Assembly: GCA_905142475.1 (NCBI GenBank)
Contig: LR990730.1
Location: 2,294,001-2,358,000, forward strand
DNA: 64,000 nucleotides
Direction of reading: 5' to 3'
Source: Xanthomonas hydrangeae
GTDB lineage: Bacteria > Pseudomonadota > Gammaproteobacteria > Xanthomonadales > Xanthomonadaceae
The notes beneath the pieces were generated by a model. The model had not been told where the DNA came from. It worked only from the letters and a program-made list of their open reading frames with translations, and made no database searches. The translations under genes and the position numbers were made by a program. Shown piece by piece: positions 36,830 through 46,117 of this stretch (positions within the stretch are counted from its first letter, which is position 1; every line of letters begins with the position of its first letter).

Positions 36830-37831
36830 TCACAACCACCGCGCGCGCTTGAACAGGCGATACAGCACCAGGCACGAGCCAACCACACCGGCCACCAGCA
36901 ATGGATACGCGTAGCGTTTGTCCAACTCGGGCATGTGAGTGAAATTCATGCCGTACCAACTGGTGATCAGCGTCGGGGCGGCCAACAGTGCGGCCCATGC
37001 GCCTAAGCGTTTGACGGTCTCGCCCTGCGCGAGCGTCACCATCGAGAGGTTCACACTCAGCGCAGTGCCCAGCATTTCGCGCAGGGTGTCGATGGCGTCG
37101 TTGATGCGCACGGCGTGATCGAGCACGTCACGCAGGTAGATGCCGACTCCTTCGTGGATCAGTGAACCCGGGTTGCGCTTCAGGTGCGAGAGCACATCCT
37201 GCAGCGGCGCCACCACCAGCCGCATCTTGTTGAGTTCGCGCTTGAGCTCGTACAGGCGCACCACGGTCTCGCGCTTGTAGTTGTCGGCGAAGATGTCTTT
37301 TTCCAGGCCTTCCAGCGTGTCGCGGAACTCATCCATGATCGGCAGATAGTTGTCGACCACGAAGTCGAGCACACCGTACAGGCAGAACGAGGCGCCCATG
37401 CGCAGCATCGCCGGTTCGCGTTCGACCCGGTGCCGCACCGGCGTATACGACAGCGAGGCACCATGCCGAACGGTCAACAGGAAGCGTGTGCCGAGAAACG
37501 CGTGCGTCTCGCCATAGCGGATGCGCTCGTTGACCAGCTGGGCAGTATTGACCACCACGAACAGCGAATTGCCGTAGCTCTCGGCCTTGGGCCGTTGGTG
37601 CGCCTTGAGCGCATCTTCGATGGCCAGATCATGCAGGCCGAACTCGTCCTGCAACTTGTGCAGCACCGATTCCTGCGGCTCGTACAGGCCGACCCAGACG
37701 AAGCCATCCGGGCGCTGCAGCACGTCGCTGATCTGCTCCAGGCTGATGTCGTGGCGTTCGGCATCGCCGTCGTAATAGGCGCAGGTGATGACGCAGGACG
37801 GATTGTCCGGGTGGCGGCCGTGATGGTTCAT
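36830..37831 (-). CDS. corA: CorA magnesium/cobalt channel
   Basis: 333 residues. Homopentameric Mg2+ channel of the inner membrane. The large N-terminal cytosolic funnel (ITCAYYDGDAERHDISLEQI, QDEFGLHDLAIEDALKAHQR) is followed by two C-terminal TMs; the selectivity signature YGMNF is present between them (TSWYGMNFTHMPELD). The C-terminus ends in basic RLFKRARWL. It begins 14 bases after the DUF4105 gene, so it probably shares the corC transcript; Mg/Co transport CorC and CorA genes side by side support a divalent-cation theme. Confidence 0.95.
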   Translation of the reverse strand: MNHHGRHPDNPSCVITCAYYDGDAERHDISLEQISDVLQRPDGFVWVGLYEPQESVLHKLQDEFGLHDLAIEDALKAHQRPKAESYGNSLFVVVNTAQLVNERIRYGETHAFLGTRFLLTVRHGASLSYTPVRHRVEREPAMLRMGASFCLYGVLDFVVDNYLPIMDEFRDTLEGLEKDIFADNYKRETVVRLYELKRELNKMRLVVAPLQDVLSHLKRNPGSLIHEGVGIYLRDVLDHAVRINDAIDTLREMLGTALSVNLSMVTLAQGETVKRLGAWAALLAAPTLITSWYGMNFTHMPELDKRYAYPLLVAGVVGSCLVLYRLFKRARWL

Positions 37832-37845
37832 GGGCGCATCCTGGA

Positions 37846-39105
37846 TCAGCGCGTGCGAACGGACAAGTCACGCCGCCGCAAGGCGATCGCGAGCGCAGCG
37901 TGGATCGGCAACAGCAGCAGTACCCATTGCAGGTTGTCCTGCGCCTGGAACGAGAGCCAATGAATCAGCAGGGCCACCAATGCGGCGGCGGCAACCATCC
38001 AGCGCAGCACGTCGAACCAGCGTCCGGGCCGGCGCCCGCGCAGCACTGCGATGCCGCCGATCAGCAGCAGCGCGCACAGCGGGTTGACCAGCAACAGGTT
38101 GCGATTGGCCCAGGCCGATTGATGCGCGGTGAAGCCCCACAGATACACCAGCAACCCGCCGCCGATTGCGCACAGCAGCCAGTACGGCAGCGCAAGTGCA
38201 GCCAACACACGCTGCCTGCGACCCAGCGCCAACACACCGGCAGCGACGATCAAACCCGTCAGCAGCCACGGCCACCAGTGACGTTGCTGTTCGTCCGGCT
38301 CCGGTGCGATGCGATGCGGCAGCAACACCTGGGTGGATTGCACCAACGGGCGGCCTGCGCTGTTATGCACCTGGGTCAGACTATCGGCCAGGCGCATCGG
38401 CACGAAGGCCTCTTCCCAGCGTGACAACGGGCGGTCCGCGTACGGCCCCAGGCCCAGGTCGAAGCCCAGCCACATCCACGGGGCAGGGGAGGCCAGGCGC
38501 ACCGCTTCGCTGCGGAAGGTGTTGCCGCGCGAACGACCGGCCAGCTGCGATTTCAGCGCGCCGCCCATTGCGCGGTCCAGCGTGTCGCGAACCATCGTGG
38601 CGCAGTTGGCCACGAAGTAATCGTAGTGATAGCGCGCGTTTTCAGGCTGGCTGCGTACGGCCAGTCCGTCGGCCAGTGCGCGCGCCTGCTCGGGCGGTAG
38701 ATCCAGCCACTGGATGCTGACCCCGCGGCCGACGTTACGGTACTGCGACAGGTCTTCCTCCAGCGGCAATGCCACCAGGTAATACATCATCTCGCCGCGG
38801 GTAAAACGCGGAACGAAGTCCGGCTCGCTCGGGTCGAAGAAGCCGAAGTTGTACGAGGTGGCCTGCTGCGTGACCGGGTCGACCACCACGATGGCATCGT
38901 GACCGAAGCGTTCGAAGAACACTTCGCCGGGCTGCATGGTGACCACGCCAATGCGCGGTGCCGGTCCGGTCGTTTCGACGGGCGCCTGAGCGACTGCCAT
39001 CGGTGCGATCAGCAACGCCAACAACGCCAGGATGCAGAACGCAGCCCATCGCCGAACGCTACCGCGGCTCAACGCTGCAGCGGGAATGCCGTGCGACGGG
39101 TTCAA
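37846..39105 (-). CDS. DUF4105 (Lnb_N-type) membrane protein in the position usually held by lnt
   Basis: 419 residues. Signal/TM at 20-40 (AFCILALLALLIAPMAVAQA), a periplasmic DUF4105 domain (about 45-270) with RIGVVTMQPGEVFFERFGHD and YDYFVANCATMVRDTLDRA, then four or five TM helices to the C-terminus. A His in FERFGHDAI and a Cys in VANCATM are the conserved pair expected of this papain-like fold. The domain family includes Lnb, a lipoprotein N-acyltransferase/transacylase described in other bacteria. The start overlaps the corC stop by 4 bases, and corA follows 14 bases later. In E. coli the gene after corC is lnt. Activity is inferred, not shown. Confidence 0.82.
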   Translation of the reverse strand: MNPSHGIPAAALSRGSVRRWAAFCILALLALLIAPMAVAQAPVETTGPAPRIGVVTMQPGEVFFERFGHDAIVVVDPVTQQATSYNFGFFDPSEPDFVPRFTRGEMMYYLVALPLEEDLSQYRNVGRGVSIQWLDLPPEQARALADGLAVRSQPENARYHYDYFVANCATMVRDTLDRAMGGALKSQLAGRSRGNTFRSEAVRLASPAPWMWLGFDLGLGPYADRPLSRWEEAFVPMRLADSLTQVHNSAGRPLVQSTQVLLPHRIAPEPDEQQRHWWPWLLTGLIVAAGVLALGRRQRVLAALALPYWLLCAIGGGLLVYLWGFTAHQSAWANRNLLLVNPLCALLLIGGIAVLRGRRPGRWFDVLRWMVAAAALVALLIHWLSFQAQDNLQWVLLLLPIHAALAIALRRRDLSVRTR

Positions 39106-39980
39106 GCGTCGTCCTGCGGATCGGGCGGCAATATGGTGACGTGGAAGGCGTGCACGCGCCGCGCATCGGCCTTGGCCACGCGGAACGCAAAGCGCCCCAG
39201 GGTCAGCTCTTCGCCGGTTTCCGGCAGATGCCCGATCGCATCGGTGACCAGGCCACCGACGGTGTCGTATTCGTCATCGGGGAAGTCGGCGCCAAAGCGC
39301 TCGTTGAAGTCCTCGATCGGCGTCAGCGCATCGACCACATAGCGGCCGTCGGCCTGGATCGCGATCAGCGAATTCTCGTCTTCGGCATCGTCGTGCTCGT
39401 CGTCGATCTGGCCGACGATCTGCTCCAGCACGTCTTCGATGGTGACCAGCCCGGCGACGCCGCCGTACTCGTCCACCACGATCGCCATGTGGTTGCGCGA
39501 CAGGCGGAATTCCTTGAGCAGCACGTTGAGCTTCTTCGACTCGGGGATCAGCACCGCCGGGCGCAGCAGTTCGCGCACGTTGCCGGGGCCGTTGTCGGCG
39601 ACCACGCCGCGCAACAGGTCCTTGGCGAGCAGGATGCCGAGCACTTCGTCCTTGTTCTCGCCGTGCACCGGGAAGCGCGAATGGCCGGATTCGACCACCT
39701 GCTGCATCAGGTCCAGAAAGCGCGCCTCGACGGGGAGCGAGACCATTTGCGAGCGCGAAATCATCACGTCGCCCACGGTGAGCTCTGACACGGAGATCGC
39801 GCCTTCCATCATGCGTAAGGTGTCTGCGGCGATGAGACCGTCTTGCTCGGCGGTCCGCAGCAGCGCGACCAGTTCGTCGCGGGTGTGGGGTTCGCCAGAG
39901 AAGGCAGCGCTCAGGCGCTCGAGCCAGCTACGGCGTTTTTCGGGTGTTTCTTGGGATTGGCTACTGTCGTCTTCGGACAT
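39102..39980 (-). CDS. corC: CorC/YbeX-type CBS-pair transporter-associated protein
   Basis: 292 residues, the length of E. coli CorC. Cytoplasmic. Two CBS domains (about 65-190) with VGDVMISRSQMVSLP and VVDEYGGVAGLVTIEDVLEQ, then a CorC_HlyC domain (about 205-285; YDTVGGLVTDAIGHLPETGEE). CBS pairs bind adenine nucleotides; CorC influences Mg2+/Co2+ efflux or resistance. ATG at 39980; an in-frame GTG 18 bases earlier is less likely. It follows the secreted protein gene by 96 bases, within the miaB-phoH-ybeY-corC neighbourhood conserved in proteobacteria. Confidence 0.94.
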   Translation of the reverse strand: MSEDDSSQSQETPEKRRSWLERLSAAFSGEPHTRDELVALLRTAEQDGLIAADTLRMMEGAISVSELTVGDVMISRSQMVSLPVEARFLDLMQQVVESGHSRFPVHGENKDEVLGILLAKDLLRGVVADNGPGNVRELLRPAVLIPESKKLNVLLKEFRLSRNHMAIVVDEYGGVAGLVTIEDVLEQIVGQIDDEHDDAEDENSLIAIQADGRYVVDALTPIEDFNERFGADFPDDEYDTVGGLVTDAIGHLPETGEELTLGRFAFRVAKADARRVHAFHVTILPPDPQDDA

Positions 39981-40076
39981 CGTGACGGGGGACGGCACCC
40001 GGCAAACCAGGCGATAGCGGGCAGTCTAACAGGAAGCCGCTAAGGCGCTGTGGACAGGGCGCAGGGGCGCCGGCTG

Positions 40077-40595
40077 TCAGGGCAGATCCAGGCTGTAACC
40101 GCAGCCGACCACGGTCTTGCCGGGGTGCGATTTCACGTTGGAGACGCTGAGCACCACCGATTCGATCATCGTCTCGCCGGTCTTGGGATTGGTGGTGTCT
40201 TCGCTGACCAGCTCGCGGCCGTACATGATCTTGTCGGCGTTATCCACGCCCAGTTCCAGGTCCAACTGTTTGGCCAGCGGGCGCGGGTCGGGCAGGTCCA
40301 GCAACGCCATGATGCTGGCGCCGGAAAACGCGATGTGGGTGGTGCTGTGACCGAACACGGTAATCGGCGTGTTGAGCGTGTATTCGGTCATGAACAGGTT
40401 GGCCTGCTCGAGCGGCGTCCAGCCCAGCGCCACCGCCTTGAGCGGGTCGGCCAATACCGGCGCCAACGCGTTGAAGTCGCCGATACGTTGGCGGCATTCG
40501 ATCAAGGCCGGCAGATCGGGCCGCATCGGCGCGGCCTGGGCCCAGGCGGTGGAGGAGGTCAGCAACAGCAAAACAGCTGCGAAGCCGGCACGCAT
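40077..40595 (-). CDS. Secreted protein of unknown function between ybeY and corC
   Basis: 172 residues with a cleavable Sec signal (AGFAAVLLLLTSSTAWAQA). Mature part: ALIECRQRIGDFNALAPVL, AVALGWTPLEQANLFMTEY, HIAFSGASIMALLDLPD, ending VGCGYSLDLP with one pair of cysteines (Cys in IECRQ and VGCGY) that may form a disulphide. The ATG at 40595 overlaps the ybeY stop (TGATG), so it is coupled to ybeY. E. coli has no counterpart at this site. Family not recognised; periplasmic location is the only supported inference. Confidence 0.78.
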   Translation of the reverse strand: MRAGFAAVLLLLTSSTAWAQAAPMRPDLPALIECRQRIGDFNALAPVLADPLKAVALGWTPLEQANLFMTEYTLNTPITVFGHSTTHIAFSGASIMALLDLPDPRPLAKQLDLELGVDNADKIMYGRELVSEDTTNPKTGETMIESVVLSVSNVKSHPGKTVVGCGYSLDLP

Positions 40596-41080
40596 CAAAG
40601 TTCCCCCGCGTACGGGTCGTCGATGCCGAGATCGGCCAGGATCTCGCGTTCGAGTTGTTCCATCGCATCGGCCTCCTTGTCGTCTTCGTGGTCCCAGCCG
40701 AGCAGATGCAAGGTGCCATGTACGGTCAGATGCGCGTAATGCGAGGCCAGCGATTTACCTTGTTCGGCCGCCTCGCGCGCCACCACCGGCGCGCAGATCA
40801 CAAGATCGCCCAGCAGCGGCATCTTGACGCCCTTGGGCAGGCCTTCGGGCAACTCGGCCGGGAAGCTCAGCACATTGGTGGCGTAATCCTTGCCGCGGTA
40901 ATGATGGTTGAGCGAGCAGCCTTCCTTCTCATCGACAATGCGCACCGCCAGATCGGCCTCGCGGATGCGTCCCTTCAGCGCGGCAGCCACCCACTTGCGA
41001 AAACTCACCGCCGAGGGCAACCCTGCGCGCGGCAGCGCGTAACTGACAGCGACGTCGAGACGGACAGGTCCACGGGTCAT
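40595..41080 (-). CDS. ybeY: Endoribonuclease YbeY (rRNA maturation)
   Basis: 161 residues. Single-strand endoribonuclease involved in 16S rRNA 3' processing and ribosome quality control. The zinc motif H-x3-H-x5-H is seen in [14 protein letters not shown], and the fold signature [16 protein letters not shown] is present. It follows phoH after 225 bases and precedes corC in the conserved order. Length and motifs are standard. Confidence 0.96.
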   Translation of the reverse strand: MTRGPVRLDVAVSYALPRAGLPSAVSFRKWVAAALKGRIREADLAVRIVDEKEGCSLNHHYRGKDYATNVLSFPAELPEGLPKGVKMPLLGDLVICAPVVAREAAEQGKSLASHYAHLTVHGTLHLLGWDHEDDKEADAMEQLEREILADLGIDDPYAGEL

Positions 41081-41304
41081 GGCGAGAGTTTCCTGGGCAA
41101 GATGGGTTCAGTGGGAGCAGGTGATCGGCGACTTCATTGCGGGCCCACCGGCAACGCCGTCACTCGCACGAGCGAGCGGGCCAGGGCTGCAGCCACGATT
41201 GTAATCCCGGACATTCACGGTTGAAACGACGCCGGATTGTCGCGGTCTGCGGCTACCGCGAACGACCTGCCTACCTGCCGGCACAGGGCCGGCACGGTGC
41301 AGCA

Positions 41305-42297
41305 TCACTCCGCCTGGGTCTGGCCTTTGGCAGCGTCTTGCTGATCGCGGCGTTCATAAGCAGTGACAATGCGCTGCACCAGCGGGTGGCGCACCACGTC
41401 GCGTGCTTCGAAAAAGGTGAAGCTGGCGCCGTCCACATTGCGCAACACTTCCACCGCATCGCGCAGGCCGGACTTGACGTGCTTGGGCAGGTCGATCTGG
41501 GTCAGGTCGCCGGTGATCACCGCGGTGGAGCCGAAGCCCAGGCGGGTCAAAAACATCTTCATCTGCTCGATGGTGGTGTTCTGCGCTTCGTCGAGAATCA
41601 CGTAGGCATCGTTGAGCGTGCGGCCGCGCATATAGGCCAGCGGCGCGATCTCGATGACGTTGCGCTCCAGCAGCTTGACCACTTTTTCCACGCCCAGCAT
41701 TTCATACAGCGCGTCGTACAGCGGGCGCAGGTACGGGTCTACCTTCTGGCTCAGATCGCCGGGCAGAAAGCCCAGCTTTTCGCCGGCTTCCACTGCCGGG
41801 CGCACCAGAATCAGTCGCTGCACGCGCGATTCGTTCAAGGCTTCCACAGCGCAGGCGACCGCCAGGAAGGTCTTGCCGGTACCGGCCGGGCCGATGCCGA
41901 AGTTGATGTCGTGGGTGGCGATTGCATGCAGGTACTTGGCCTGGTTGGCGCCACGTCCACGTACGGTGCCGCGCTTGACCTTGATCGCCACGTCCTGGGC
42001 TTCATAGGAACGCTCGACCACGTGTTCGACATTGGCATCGTTCAGGCGCAAATGGATCGCGTGGTTGTCGAAAACGGTGGAGGCGGCCTCGTCGTACAGC
42101 GCGATCAACAGCGTCTGCGCGGCAGTGATGGCCGGCTCCGGGCCGGTGACACGGAAGATGTTGCCGCGGTTGGCGATCTCCACGCCGAGCTTGAGTTCGA
42201 TCTGGCGCAAGTGCGCGTCGAACGGGCCGGCCAGATTGGCCAGGCGCTCGGTGTCGTCGGGTTCCAGGGTGAAGTCGCGGTGTGCAGATGAGTTCAT
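41305..42297 (-). CDS. phoH: PhoH/YbeZ-family ATPase
   Basis: 330 residues. Walker A GPAGTGKTFLAVA, Walker B-like YVILDEAQNT, plus LVRPAVEAGEKLGFLPGD and TGDLTQIDLP, all typical of PhoH-like ATPases related to superfamily 1 helicases. An N-terminal KH-like region (GPFDAHLRQIELKLGVEIAN) suggests RNA binding. ATG at 42297; 85 codons upstream in the same frame belong to intergenic DNA. YbeZ works with YbeY in rRNA maturation, matching its neighbour. A 531-base gene-free gap lies between it and miaB. Confidence 0.94.
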   Translation of the reverse strand: MNSSAHRDFTLEPDDTERLANLAGPFDAHLRQIELKLGVEIANRGNIFRVTGPEPAITAAQTLLIALYDEAASTVFDNHAIHLRLNDANVEHVVERSYEAQDVAIKVKRGTVRGRGANQAKYLHAIATHDINFGIGPAGTGKTFLAVACAVEALNESRVQRLILVRPAVEAGEKLGFLPGDLSQKVDPYLRPLYDALYEMLGVEKVVKLLERNVIEIAPLAYMRGRTLNDAYVILDEAQNTTIEQMKMFLTRLGFGSTAVITGDLTQIDLPKHVKSGLRDAVEVLRNVDGASFTFFEARDVVRHPLVQRIVTAYERRDQQDAAKGQTQAE

Positions 42298-42828
42298 GGT
42301 CGGCTCGGACAGCGCATGCGTGCGGCGTCGGTAGGGCGGGACGAAAAGGGTAGCGCGCAGCGTGTGATCCCACCAACACGCCCGGCGACACGGCGGCGTG
42401 ACCATGCGCGTGCCCGCCTGCGCGTTCGAGTTCTCCACAAGCGCTGTGGAGTCACGCACCCACAACCTGTGGATAGAATTGGTGACGCTTACTGGCGTAA
42501 GGCCTGGCAGGTCGGTGGTGAAAAAATCGCCAGTGCGCGTGCGCTTGTCCACAACCGATGTGGATCGAATTCGGTAAAGCCTGTGGGTAAGTGTGGCCAG
42601 GCCTTGCCTAGCAAGGCGTTGAAGATGGGTGGCGGATTTTTCGCCACCAGTGCGCGCAGCGAGCGACGCGACGGATCATGTCGATGCTTGTCGTTGTCTG
42701 CGACTGCAAAGAGACAGCTCAGGTGAGCCGCATGAGCGTGGCTGGCGCAGGTTGCATGGATCGCCGGCAGCGCGTGCTGCAAACAATGACTTCAACATGG
42801 CGCCGAGCAATCCGGCGCCTGCGCTGCA
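42298..42828. promoter_or_regulatory. Gene-free interval with a cluster of DnaA-box-like 9-mers
   Basis: 531 bases with no credible ORF, between phoH and miaB. Near the consensus TTATCCACA: TTCTCCACA at 42431-42439, TGTGGATAG (inverse orientation) at 42468-42476, TTGTCCACA at 42545-42553, TGTGGATCG at 42560-42568 and TGTGGGTAA at 42582-42590; four have one mismatch, one has two. ACAACC...TGTGGAT.GAATT is repeated at 42464 and 42552. The cluster covers 160 bases. It also must contain the phoH promoter. Confidence 0.5.
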
Positions 42829-44298
42829 TCAGCGTGCGCTTTCATCCAGATGGATGCGACCACGCAGCGAATTGCTCATCGCCTCGGTGATCAACACATC
42901 CACGAATTGCCCGATCAAGCGCGCATTGCCGGGAAAATTCACCGGGCGCATGTTCTCGCTCTTGCCGGTCAATTCGTTGGGATCGCGCCGCGAGGGGCCT
43001 TCCACCAACACGCGCTGCACGCTGCCGACCATGGACTGCGAAATACGGGTGGCATGCGCATTGATCTGCGCCTGCAAGCGTGCCAGGCGCGCCTGTTTGA
43101 CGGCGTCGGGCGTGTCGTCCTGCAGATCCGAGGCCGGCGTGCCAGGACGACGCGAATAGATGAAGGAAAAGCTCTGATCGAAGCCCACGTCCTCGATCAG
43201 CTTCATGGTCTTTTCGAAGTCCGCTTCGGTTTCGCCGGGGAAGCCGACGATGAAATCCGAGCTGATCGAAATGTCCGGGCGCACCGCGCGCAACTTGCGG
43301 ATCTTGGATTTGAATTCCAGCGCGGTGTAGCCGCGCTTCATCGCCGACAGAATCCGGTCGCTGCCGGCCTGCACCGGCAGGTGCAGATAATTGGCCAGCT
43401 GCGGCACGTCGCGATACGCATCCACTAGAGAGTCGGAAAACTCCAGCGGATGCGAGGTGGTGAAACGAATGCGGCCGATGCCGTCGATCTGCGCGATGGT
43501 ACGAATCAGCAAGCCCAGGTCCGCGTACTGCGCGGCGTCTCCCGCGTCGGCGCCATATGCACCGCGATACGCGTTGACGTTCTGGCCGAGCAGGTTGATC
43601 TCGCGCACGCCTTGCGCGGCCAGTTGCGCCACTTCCACCAGCACGTCTTCGAACGGCCGGCTCACTTCTTCGCCGCGGGTGTAGGGTACCACGCAGAACG
43701 AGCAGTACTTGGAGCAGCCTTCCATGATCGACACGAATGCCGACGGGCCATCGGCACGCGGCTCGGGAAGGCGATCGAACTTTTCGATTTCCGGGAAGCT
43801 GATGTCCACCTGCGACTTGCCCGATTCGCGCCGCGCGCGGATCAGCTCGGGCAGGCGGTGCAGCGTCTGCGGGCCGAACACCAGATCCACGTACGGGGCG
43901 CGCTTGACGATGGCTTCGCCTTCCTGCGAGGCCACGCAGCCGCCGACGCCGATGATCACCGGCGTGCCGCCGGCCTTGTGCCTGCTCTCCTTGAGCAAGC
44001 GCCAGCGACCCAACTGGCTGAACACCTTTTCCTGCGCCTTCTCGCGGATGGAGCAGGTGTTGACCAGCACCACGTCGGCGTCCTCGGGGTTGTCGGTCAG
44101 CTCCAGGCCTTCGGAGGCGGCGAGTACGTCGGCCATCTTGGCCGAGTCGTACTCGTTCATCTGGCACCCGTGGGTCTTGATGTACAGCTTGCCGCGCACC
44201 ACGGCAGGCGCCGCCGGGCGTGCCACGGGCAGCGGCAACAGGGCGGGGGCATCCACGGCGGTGGCCGCGGACAGATCGGAAACGGATGTCCCGGGCAT
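42829..44298 (-). CDS. miaB: tRNA-2-methylthio-N6-dimethylallyladenosine synthase MiaB
   Basis: 489 residues. Radical-SAM methylthiotransferase modifying A37 of tRNAs that read UNN codons. Three N-terminal cysteines of the UPF0004 domain ([31 protein letters not shown]) bind the auxiliary cluster; the radical SAM motif is CSKYCSFC (CxxxCxxC); the C-terminal TRAM domain is around [20 protein letters not shown]. The N-terminus has about 35 extra residues rich in Ala and Pro compared with E. coli. First gene of the phoH-ybeY-corC neighbourhood. Confidence 0.96.
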   Translation of the reverse strand: MPGTSVSDLSAATAVDAPALLPLPVARPAAPAVVRGKLYIKTHGCQMNEYDSAKMADVLAASEGLELTDNPEDADVVLVNTCSIREKAQEKVFSQLGRWRLLKESRHKAGGTPVIIGVGGCVASQEGEAIVKRAPYVDLVFGPQTLHRLPELIRARRESGKSQVDISFPEIEKFDRLPEPRADGPSAFVSIMEGCSKYCSFCVVPYTRGEEVSRPFEDVLVEVAQLAAQGVREINLLGQNVNAYRGAYGADAGDAAQYADLGLLIRTIAQIDGIGRIRFTTSHPLEFSDSLVDAYRDVPQLANYLHLPVQAGSDRILSAMKRGYTALEFKSKIRKLRAVRPDISISSDFIVGFPGETEADFEKTMKLIEDVGFDQSFSFIYSRRPGTPASDLQDDTPDAVKQARLARLQAQINAHATRISQSMVGSVQRVLVEGPSRRDPNELTGKSENMRPVNFPGNARLIGQFVDVLITEAMSNSLRGRIHLDESAR

Positions 44299-44367
44299 GG
44301 CGCTTATTCCAGGCGGGTAGAAGATAGCCGCGTAGTTTACCCGCTTGCGCCGGCTGCGTCCGGATGC

Positions 44368-44983
44368 TCAGGGCTTGGCATTGATCTCCTCGGCGCGGCC
44401 GACTGCGGGGCGGTCGGCCATGCGCGCGATATAGGCGCGCGTGGGTGCCGGCGGGTCGACCAGGCCGAAATCGACCATCCAGCCAAGCGCGCCGCCCCAC
44501 AGTACATCGGCTGCGCTGCAGCGCTCGCCCAGGAGATAGTCGCCTTTGGCCCAGCTGCGCGTCGATGACCTGCAGCACCGTGTCGCAGTCGGCGTACGGC
44601 GACATCGAACGTGGCGGGGCGTCGCGTTTCATCGCGCGGTCGATGATCGCCGGCTCGAACGCCGAGCCATAGAACGCCAGCCAGCGCAGATAGGCGCCGC
44701 GATCGGCATCGCCCGGCGCCGGCGACAGGCCGGCTTCCGGATACAACTCGGCCAGGTACTGATAAATCGCGCCCTGTTCGGTGACCACGCTGTCGCGATG
44801 CCGGATCGCCGGAATCTTGCCCATCGGATTGATCGCCAGGTACTCGGGCGCAAGCTGCTCGCCTTTTTCCAGATCGACAATATGCAGGCTATAGCTGGCA
44901 CCGAGCTCTTCCAGCAGCACCAGCACGCCGCGCGAACGCGAGTGGGGATTGTGGAACAGGGTGACATGGCGGTCGTCGGGCAT
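44368..44983 (-). pseudogene. Glutathione S-transferase gene broken by a one-base frameshift
   Basis: ATG at 44983 with an AAGGAA site. Frame 1 encodes a GST N-terminal thioredoxin-like domain (VTLFHNPHSRSRGVLVLLEE, NPMGKIPAIRH, TEQGAIYQYLAELYPEAGL) to about residue 143 (VIDAQL). One extra C in the plus-strand CCC at 44550-44552 moves the frame. In the restored frame the C-terminal domain continues (AKGDYLLGERCSAADVLWGG, ending AEEINAKP) to a stop at 44368. The product would be about 204 residues. True mutation or sequencing error cannot be told apart. Divergent from the WYL regulator, which probably controls it. Confidence 0.85.
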
Positions 44984-45065
44984 TGCGGATTCCTTGTTCG
45001 ATGGGTGGAACGTCCAAGCCGTAAGCGTTGATGCAGCAAACGGCAATGACGCAAGCCTACGTAGC

Positions 45066-45092
45066 TATTGCGGACAGTTTCTGTCCGCAATA
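45066..45092. promoter_or_regulatory. Perfect palindromic operator upstream of the WYL regulator gene
   Basis: Two 12-base arms, TATTGCGGACAG and CTGTCCGCAATA, flank a TTT spacer (45066-45077, 45081-45092). It lies in the 119-base space between the divergent GST and WYL genes and ends 10 bases before the WYL start codon, so a dimer bound there would cover the regulator's ribosome-binding region. Size and placement fit autoregulation by the HTH-WYL protein. Confidence 0.75.
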
Positions 45093-45102
45093 CGGTGGCG
45101 CG

Positions 45103-46068
45103 ATGGCCTCGACCGCTGCCCGCCTGTTGCGTCTGCTTTCTCTGCTGCAAGGCGGCCGGAGCTGGTCCGGCGTGGCCCTGGCTGAGCGCCTGGAGATTCA
45201 TCCGCGCAGCGTGCGGCGCGATGTCGACCGCCTGCGCGAGCTCGGCTACCCGGTGCATGCCGTGCCCGGAGCCGGTGGTGGCTACCGGCTGGGGCAGGGC
45301 GCGGTCGCATTGCCGTTGTTGTTCGAAGAAGACGAAGCGCTGACGGTGGCGATCGCCTTGCGCGCGGCCGCCCCGACGATCCGCGACATGGACGCGGCAG
45401 CGGCGCGGGTGTTGGCCAAGCTCGATCCGCTGTTGCCGCGACGCAGCGGCCAGCGCGCCAGCGCCGCGCATGCCGCCATGGCCAGTCTGCCGATCATGGA
45501 CGCCAGCGCGTTGGTGGACGCGGCACTGCTTGCGCAACTGGCCAGCGCCTGCCGCGACCGCATTACCTTGCGGCTGGACTATCGCCGCCACTCCGGCGCG
45601 GCGATCACGCGCTGCGTCGAGCCGGCGCTGCTGGTGAATTACGGGCGGCGCTGGTACTTGCTGGTCTGGGACTGCGAGCGCCAGGACTGGCGCACCCTGC
45701 GTGCCGACCGTATCGATCAGGCCGTCGCGACCGGCGCGCAGTTCGCCGCCCGTGCGCTGCCGGAAGAGCCGCTGCAGTTGTTGCGCAAGGCGATCGGCGA
45801 GTCGCCATTCCCATGCCGGGCGCGGGTACGCCTGCAAGGCACGCTGGACGCACTCGCCGCCTGCATTCCGCCCTGGCTGGGTGCGCTGGAAGCCGACGGC
45901 CCGGATCACTGCTGGCTCGGTCTGGGCGCGCCGAGCATGCCGGCCCTGGCGGCCAATCTGCTGCTGCTCGAACTGCCGTTCGAGGCGATCTCTCCTGCCG
46001 ATATGCGTAAACCCCTGACCCAGGCCCTGAACGCGTTGCGAGCGCAACTGGACCGGCTGCCCCGGTAA
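45103..46068 (+). CDS. YafY-type HTH-WYL transcriptional regulator
   Basis: 321 residues. N-terminal DeoR-like helix-turn-helix (LLSLLQGGRSWSGVALAERL, IHPRSVRRDVDRLRELGYPV) followed by PGAGGGYRLG, the YafY opening, and a WYL region near 200 (VNYGRRWYLLVWDCERQDWR) plus a C-terminal WCX extension. WYL domains sense small molecules or nucleic acid. ATG at 45103 chosen: it follows the operator, and the 25 extra codons from 45028 translate the palindrome. It probably represses itself and the divergent GST gene. Confidence 0.9.
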   Translation: MASTAARLLRLLSLLQGGRSWSGVALAERLEIHPRSVRRDVDRLRELGYPVHAVPGAGGGYRLGQGAVALPLLFEEDEALTVAIALRAAAPTIRDMDAAAARVLAKLDPLLPRRSGQRASAAHAAMASLPIMDASALVDAALLAQLASACRDRITLRLDYRRHSGAAITRCVEPALLVNYGRRWYLLVWDCERQDWRTLRADRIDQAVATGAQFAARALPEEPLQLLRKAIGESPFPCRARVRLQGTLDALAACIPPWLGALEADGPDHCWLGLGAPSMPALAANLLLLELPFEAISPADMRKPLTQALNALRAQLDRLPR

Positions 46069-46117
46069 CGCCGGCCGACACTTGGCAAGCCCAGGGCAAG
46101 CTGGGACACTTCGCCGC

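Noticed and set aside
37846-39105. Calling this gene lnt from its position
   Set aside because: No nitrilase (CN_hydrolase) domain or Glu-Lys-Cys triad context; it clearly has the DUF4105 architecture instead.
42842-45046. 734-codon minus-strand ORF spanning the GST and miaB
   Set aside because: Only its first about 143 residues from 44983 are real GST; after the frameshift it is an out-of-frame run through the rest of GST and MiaB.
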